Origin: JAVVEG01 sp032251455
Lineage (GTDB): Bacteria > Pseudomonadota > Gammaproteobacteria > Pseudomonadales > Pseudohongiellaceae
Length of the DNA stretch: 64,000 nt
NCBI GenBank assembly: GCA_032251455.1
Contig: JAVVEG010000008.1
Span: forward strand, 73,065 to 137,064
Direction of reading: 5' to 3'
This document shows positions 59,885 through 64,000 of the stretch, in pieces; the first letter of the stretch is position 1; each line of letters starts with the position of its first letter. Both the position numbers and the translations under genes were made by a program. The notes below the pieces were generated by a model. It had not been told where the DNA came from. It searched no databases and saw only the letters and a list, made by a program, of their open reading frames with translations.

Positions 59885-62362
59885 GTGATGCGAACCCTAT
59901 TTTGCCATAGCTTCAGCCTTCTGCTGCTTCTTATTCTGCCCGGCATAAAACCACTAGCCCAAACACTGAATACACCCCAGTCATTTCATAATCTGGCTCC
60001 GCACAGCGCCTTTATAGAGGATCCCAATAATTCCCTGAATATCAATCAGGTTCTTAGCACGGAAACTCTCGCGCGATTCCAGAAATTTAACCAGGATATT
60101 CCTTTTTTCGGTTTGACCCGCTCAATTTTCTGGATACATATTCCCCTCAGCAGCATGAATTTACCCCCACTCTTATCTGGGAATAATAATTGGATACTTG
60201 AACTGGGGCCTCCGAAGCATGTTCAAGGTCTGGATAGGGGCGGAATAGAGATGTTCCTGGTCGATGCAAACGGCGCTATTCTGTCAAGTGCACAGATGGG
60301 TAGTTATGCAAATACAGCTGAGCTGAAAACAATCCGTGGCGGCTTTGCTTATCGACTGTCTGGTGAAAACCTGCATGATGTCTTTTTGAGAGTCGAATCT
60401 GCCCGAGAACTCCGGATCCCGTTGACACTTTGGCAGGAAAACAGCTTTTATGACAAATCATCGACGGCCGATATTGGCCTGGGTTTGGAGTACGGCATAC
60501 TGTTGGCAATGATTCTCTACAACTTATTCCTGCTTATCTCAATAAAAGAACGCAGCCTTTTATTCTATATTCTTGTCGCCAGCAGTCAGTTACTTTTTTT
60601 ATTTCTGGATTCGAAACATGCCCGGTTGCTTATCCCAGACAACAATGTCTTATTCTGGATAATCAATATACTGGAGCGTGATATTTACTTGTTGATGGGT
60701 ATTGCCTACTTACAGTTCCAGCGCGTTCTTCTTGATGTCAGACAACACAATCAATTAATGGACAATTTGCTAAAGGCATTAATCATAATCTGTACTGGCA
60801 GCCTGGTCATGTCTATGTTCACCAGCGAAAAACCTGTTCAATTTATTTATCTGATTCTAATACCTGTCTCCCTGATACTGATCTTGATAACCAACGTTGA
60901 TGCTATTCGGAAAGGAGTTGATACTGCCAAGGTACACCTTGCAGCAACACTGGCATTTCTGAGTGGAGCCGGTATTCAGCTCAGTTACCAGGTATGGCAG
61001 ATTTTTCCTGAAACCTGGCTTACCAGTCAGGCATTCCATTTTGGAATGCTATCACAGTCCTTGATGCTGGCTTTTGGTCTGGCATATCGTTACAACAAGC
61101 TAAAACTGGAAATAGAAAATGCTCAGCAATTAGCCATCAACAATCTCCAACACGCCGAGAAGATAAAAGACAACCTTCTTTCCAATGTTTCGCATGAATT
61201 GCGCACACCCGTTCATAGCATCAATAGTCTTAGCCATATAACCAGAGAAAAACTGAATAATACCTCGGTACCAACGCAGGAGATATATGAGAACCTGAAT
61301 TTAATAGACAACAGTGCCAGGCGATTACTCAAGGTTATTGATGATCTGCTTGATCTTGCCAGTATAAAGAATCAACAAATCACACTTCACTTGCAGGCTT
61401 TGAATCTTTACCTATTAACCGAAGATGTACTGAAAACAGCAAAACCATTGATAGGCAATAAGCCTATCAAGCTACTCAATAATATTAAGGATGAGACTTG
61501 CACGGTCATAGCTGATGAAAAAAGATTAAAACAAATATTGCTTAATCTGATATCAAATGCCATTAAATTTACACCAAAAGGGGAAATAAATATTTCAGTT
61601 GAACCTAAAGATGAAGCTCATTTACGTTTGGCTGTGACCGACACTGGAATAGGGATATCTCCAGATGAACAGAATCAAATCTTCAACGCTTTCGAAAAAG
61701 GCAATACCCCAGTTGATATCCAGGCCGAAGGAATAGGATTGGGGTTGGCCATCAGTCAGCGCCTAGTCGAACTTCATGGCAGCAAACTGGATTTATGCAA
61801 AAACCCTGGTCGTGGCACAAAGTTTTCCTTCGACTTGCCTTTGACAGGGAGTGAAGAGCTTATCAAAAATCAAGGATCTGAATCAGGGAGTAAAAGATTG
61901 TTAAAACGCTCTGATTATAGTCCTTCTCCATTGCCTGTTTCTCACCTGAAATCAGAAAAAGCATCCATTCTTATCGTCGATGATGAAGCCATAAATCGAA
62001 TGGTGATCAGTCAACAGCTTTCAGGACATAATGTCATACAAGCATCGGGTGGAGCTGAGGCACTGAGCATTATTAACAAACAAAAACCCGATCTTGTTCT
62101 ACTTGATCTGATGATGCCAGGAATGAGTGGCTATGATGTCTGCAAAGAAATTCGCCGCACTTACAATCAGGTTCAACTGCCGATTATAATATTAACCGCC
62201 CGTAATCATCTAGAGGATCTCAACAAAGGGCTGGAGCTTGGAGCTAACGATTATATTTCAAAACCCTATCACCATGAGGAGCTTATTGCCCGCATAAATA
62301 ATCAACTTAAACTTTTACCAATTATTAATCAATTCTCTGGTAATCGTACTTTACTAAAATGA
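59885..62362 (+). CDS. hybrid histidine kinase with 7TMR-DISM sensor
   Basis: An 825-residue sensor. Signal peptide (LLLLLILPGIKPLAQ), periplasmic DISM-type beta domain (about 40-195), seven membrane helices (about 205-400), HisKA with acceptor His near 442 (NVSHELRTPVHS), HATPase (VTDTGIGISPDEQ, GIGLGLAISQRL) and a C-terminal receiver with phospho-Asp in LVLLDLMMPGMSG. The DISM domain suggests binding of a carbohydrate-like ligand. The serine acetyltransferase start overlaps or adjoins its stop, but a shared pathway is not evident. Confidence 0.93.
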   Translation: MMRTLFCHSFSLLLLLILPGIKPLAQTLNTPQSFHNLAPHSAFIEDPNNSLNINQVLSTETLARFQKFNQDIPFFGLTRSIFWIHIPLSSMNLPPLLSGNNNWILELGPPKHVQGLDRGGIEMFLVDANGAILSSAQMGSYANTAELKTIRGGFAYRLSGENLHDVFLRVESARELRIPLTLWQENSFYDKSSTADIGLGLEYGILLAMILYNLFLLISIKERSLLFYILVASSQLLFLFLDSKHARLLIPDNNVLFWIINILERDIYLLMGIAYLQFQRVLLDVRQHNQLMDNLLKALIIICTGSLVMSMFTSEKPVQFIYLILIPVSLILILITNVDAIRKGVDTAKVHLAATLAFLSGAGIQLSYQVWQIFPETWLTSQAFHFGMLSQSLMLAFGLAYRYNKLKLEIENAQQLAINNLQHAEKIKDNLLSNVSHELRTPVHSINSLSHITREKLNNTSVPTQEIYENLNLIDNSARRLLKVIDDLLDLASIKNQQITLHLQALNLYLLTEDVLKTAKPLIGNKPIKLLNNIKDETCTVIADEKRLKQILLNLISNAIKFTPKGEINISVEPKDEAHLRLAVTDTGIGISPDEQNQIFNAFEKGNTPVDIQAEGIGLGLAISQRLVELHGSKLDLCKNPGRGTKFSFDLPLTGSEELIKNQGSESGSKRLLKRSDYSPSPLPVSHLKSEKASILIVDDEAINRMVISQQLSGHNVIQASGGAEALSIINKQKPDLVLLDLMMPGMSGYDVCKEIRRTYNQVQLPIIILTARNHLEDLNKGLELGANDYISKPYHHEELIARINNQLKLLPIINQFSGNRTLLK

Positions 62363-62379
62363 GGATCAAGGAAACAACA

Positions 62380-63156
62380 ATGTTAAATAATGTATGGATT
62401 GCAATTCAGGATGAAGCTCGATTAATGATACAAAGAGAGCCATTACTTGCCAGCTATGTACATGCCTGCATCCTTAATCATAACTCCCTGGGATCAGCGT
62501 TAAGTTTTCTTCTGGCTAATAAGTTGGCTGATAACGTTATGCCGGCCATCACGATCAGGGAGCTTTTCGATGCCGCATTCAATATGGATTCAAATATACT
62601 TGAAAAAGCAAGTTATGATATTCAGGCTGTTTTTGACAGAGATGCAGCGACAAACACCTACCTTCCCGTCCTGCTTTTTCTTAAAGGCTTTCAATCTATT
62701 CAGGTACATAGACTGGCTCATTATCTCTGGATGAAAGAAAGAAAAGATTTGGCGCTGTTCCTGCAAAGCCGAAATTCCGAAGTATTTGGTGTTGATATTC
62801 ATCCAGCTTGCGTTATCGGAAAAGGTATTATGTTTGACCACGCCACAGGAATTGTAATTGGAGAAACTACGATCATTGAGGATAACGTTTCCATCATGCA
62901 GTCGGTAACCCTGGGAGGAACTGGTAATGAACAAGGTGACAGGCATCCCAAGATTCGTTCAGGAGTGCTTATTTCTTCCGGTGCCAAGGTATTGGGTAAT
63001 ATTGAAATTGGTATGGATGCGAAAATAGGGGCTGGCAGTGTTGTTCTTAATGATGTCCCACCCAGAACTACTGTTGTAGGTGTACCAGCCAAGCCAGTTG
63101 GGAAACCTTGCCTTGATACTCCATCCATGACTATGGACCAGAATTTCAATGAATAA
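62380..63156 (+). CDS. cysE: serine O-acetyltransferase
   Basis: A 258-residue CysE making O-acetylserine for cysteine synthesis. The N-terminal helices (WIAIQDEARLMIQREPLLAS) are followed by a left-handed beta-helix with catalytic His and Asp in IMFDHATGIVIGETTII, then VTLGGTGNEQGDRHPKI. ATG 62380 is preferred because AAGGA lies seven bases upstream; an ATG at 62359 overlaps the kinase stop. Family length. The C-terminal tail, which binds O-acetylserine sulfhydrylase, ends DQNFNE rather than the usual Ile. Confidence 0.94.
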   Translation: MLNNVWIAIQDEARLMIQREPLLASYVHACILNHNSLGSALSFLLANKLADNVMPAITIRELFDAAFNMDSNILEKASYDIQAVFDRDAATNTYLPVLLFLKGFQSIQVHRLAHYLWMKERKDLALFLQSRNSEVFGVDIHPACVIGKGIMFDHATGIVIGETTIIEDNVSIMQSVTLGGTGNEQGDRHPKIRSGVLISSGAKVLGNIEIGMDAKIGAGSVVLNDVPPRTTVVGVPAKPVGKPCLDTPSMTMDQNFNE

Positions 63157-63165
63157 AACGGAATC

Positions 63166-64000
63166 CTAAAGGTTTTCTTCGGCATAAGCAGCAAGCGGGG
63201 AACGTGGAATGCCTTGAAGTTGCAGGTTCCCTCCATATTCAAATTTTTTAAATCGTTCAGTGAGATAAGCAAGGCCTGAACTGGTAGGGCTAAGGTAGGG
63301 AGTATCAATTTGGGCCAGATTACCCAAACATACAACTTTTGATCCATTTCCAGCTCTGGTAATAATAGTCTTGATCTGATGAGGTGTTAGGTTTTGAGAT
63401 TCATCTATAAGAATCAATGAATGCTGAAAACTTCTACCCCTGATGTAATTCAGTGATTTGAACAATAGCGGAACCTTGGATAATACGTAATCTACACTGC
63501 TTGCACTGTTCGCATCTTCCCAATGCAATGCTTCCAGATTATCTGTTATGGCACCCAACCATGGTTCCATTTTCTCTTCTTCTGTCCCAGGAAGAAATCC
63601 GATATCCTCATCCAATCCTTGAGTGCTCCGCGTAGCTATAATTCTGCGGTATCGCTTACTGGGGACCGTCATTTCTATGGCTGCTGCTAAAGCCAGTATG
63701 GTTTTACCAGAACCAGCAGCCCCGGTAAGATTGACCAGATGGATAACATCATCCAGTAATAAATTCAGAGCCATTGCCTGGAAGATATCTCTGGGTTTCA
63801 AACCCCAGGTTTCTCTTTCCATCATTTTTTCCAACTCAAGGTGCAATAATGTAATTTTCTTTTTCTCAATTCTGGTTACTCTGGCAAGAAACCCAGTGTC
63901 ATCATAGAAAAATTGATTAGGATAAATTTCATGTGGAATTAAATTCCTTGCTATGTGATGCAAGGTAAAACCACCTTTGTGCTCGGTTGATACCTCCGTA
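63166..64000 (-). CDS. PhoH-family ATPase, 5' part outside the window
   Basis: The frame stays open from its stop at 63166 to the window edge, so at least 277 residues are present. The PhoH NTPase is clear: NLTGAAGSGKTILALAAAIE (Walker A), SLILIDESQNLTPHQIKTII (Walker B), KVVCLGNLAQIDTPYL and SSGLAYLTERFKKF. This arrangement, with a preceding region and charged linker, is that of the larger PIN-PhoH (YlaK-like) proteins of about 460 residues; the PIN domain would lie beyond position 64000. A role in RNA or ribosome quality control is suggested for the family. Confidence 0.92.
   Translation of the reverse strand, partial: TEVSTEHKGGFTLHHIARNLIPHEIYPNQFFYDDTGFLARVTRIEKKKITLLHLELEKMMERETWGLKPRDIFQAMALNLLLDDVIHLVNLTGAAGSGKTILALAAAIEMTVPSKRYRRIIATRSTQGLDEDIGFLPGTEEEKMEPWLGAITDNLEALHWEDANSASSVDYVLSKVPLLFKSLNYIRGRSFQHSLILIDESQNLTPHQIKTIITRAGNGSKVVCLGNLAQIDTPYLSPTSSGLAYLTERFKKFEYGGNLQLQGIPRSPLAAYAEENL

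Overview
The window joins two different kinds of DNA. Positions 1-28502 are most of a Mu-like transposable prophage. It is visibly GC-rich, densely packed, and almost all on the minus strand. Positions 28503-64000 are chromosomal DNA of lower GC, with housekeeping genes that point to a gammaproteobacterium. The supporting markers are the ubiC / phoB-phoR-phoU / ppk-ppx neighbourhood, a bfd-bfr pair, an ETF-ubiquinone oxidoreductase, an OmpA protein with thrombospondin-3 calcium repeats, and a cysE gene. Genus cannot be read from the sequence; an aerobic, fatty-acid-oxidising member of the Pseudomonadales/Cellvibrionales-like groups would fit.

Prophage, read right to left: a predicted Mu-type terminus at 28502; a plus-strand repressor; a ner-like gene across an operator region holding three copies of an ATATGACA-type element exactly 22 bp apart; small early genes; transposase A; ATPase B; a chain of small early genes, mostly overlapping as ATGA; gam; gemA; a DUF3820-type gene; and a Mor-family activator. 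Then comes the lysis cassette (holin, transglycosylase, inner and outer spanins) and a DksA-like zinc finger. Next are the Mu head genes: gp25, gp26, gp27, terminase, portal, gpF with a nuclease-like C-terminus, gpG, protease I, a cement-like protein, major head protein T, gp35-, gp36- and gp37-like. The tail genes are P2-like: V, FI, FII, E/E', T and U. So a Mu head and replication module is joined to a P2-type contractile tail. The rest of the baseplate and fibre genes, and the other phage end, lie left of position 1. Tail gene E carries the classical T_TTT_TTG -1 slippery site, and the tape measure gene has a perfect 186-bp tandem duplication.

Junction: the phage end interrupts a secreted HExxH metalloprotease-like gene, which loses its 3' part and acquires four phage-encoded residues and a stop.

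Chromosome: lipid and acyl-CoA metabolism (ETF-QO, two CaiB-type CoA-transferases, an acyl-CoA dehydrogenase, two SDRs, an MDR-type reductase), a nitroreductase, a serine hydrolase, and a DegQ/DegP protease divergent from a membrane-anchored wHTH regulator. Further right are ubiC, an OmpA protein, and the phosphate regulon core: phoB-phoR, convergent phoU, then divergent ppk with ppx converging on it. Pho-box-like sites lie before phoB and in the phoU/ppk gap. Then follow the iron-storage pair bfd-bfr under a predicted Fur-controlled promoter, a membrane glycosyltransferase, a secreted NTF2-like protein, a chemoreceptor, a hybrid histidine kinase, cysE and a partial PhoH-type ATPase. I saw no rRNA, tRNA, insertion sequence or CRISPR array.
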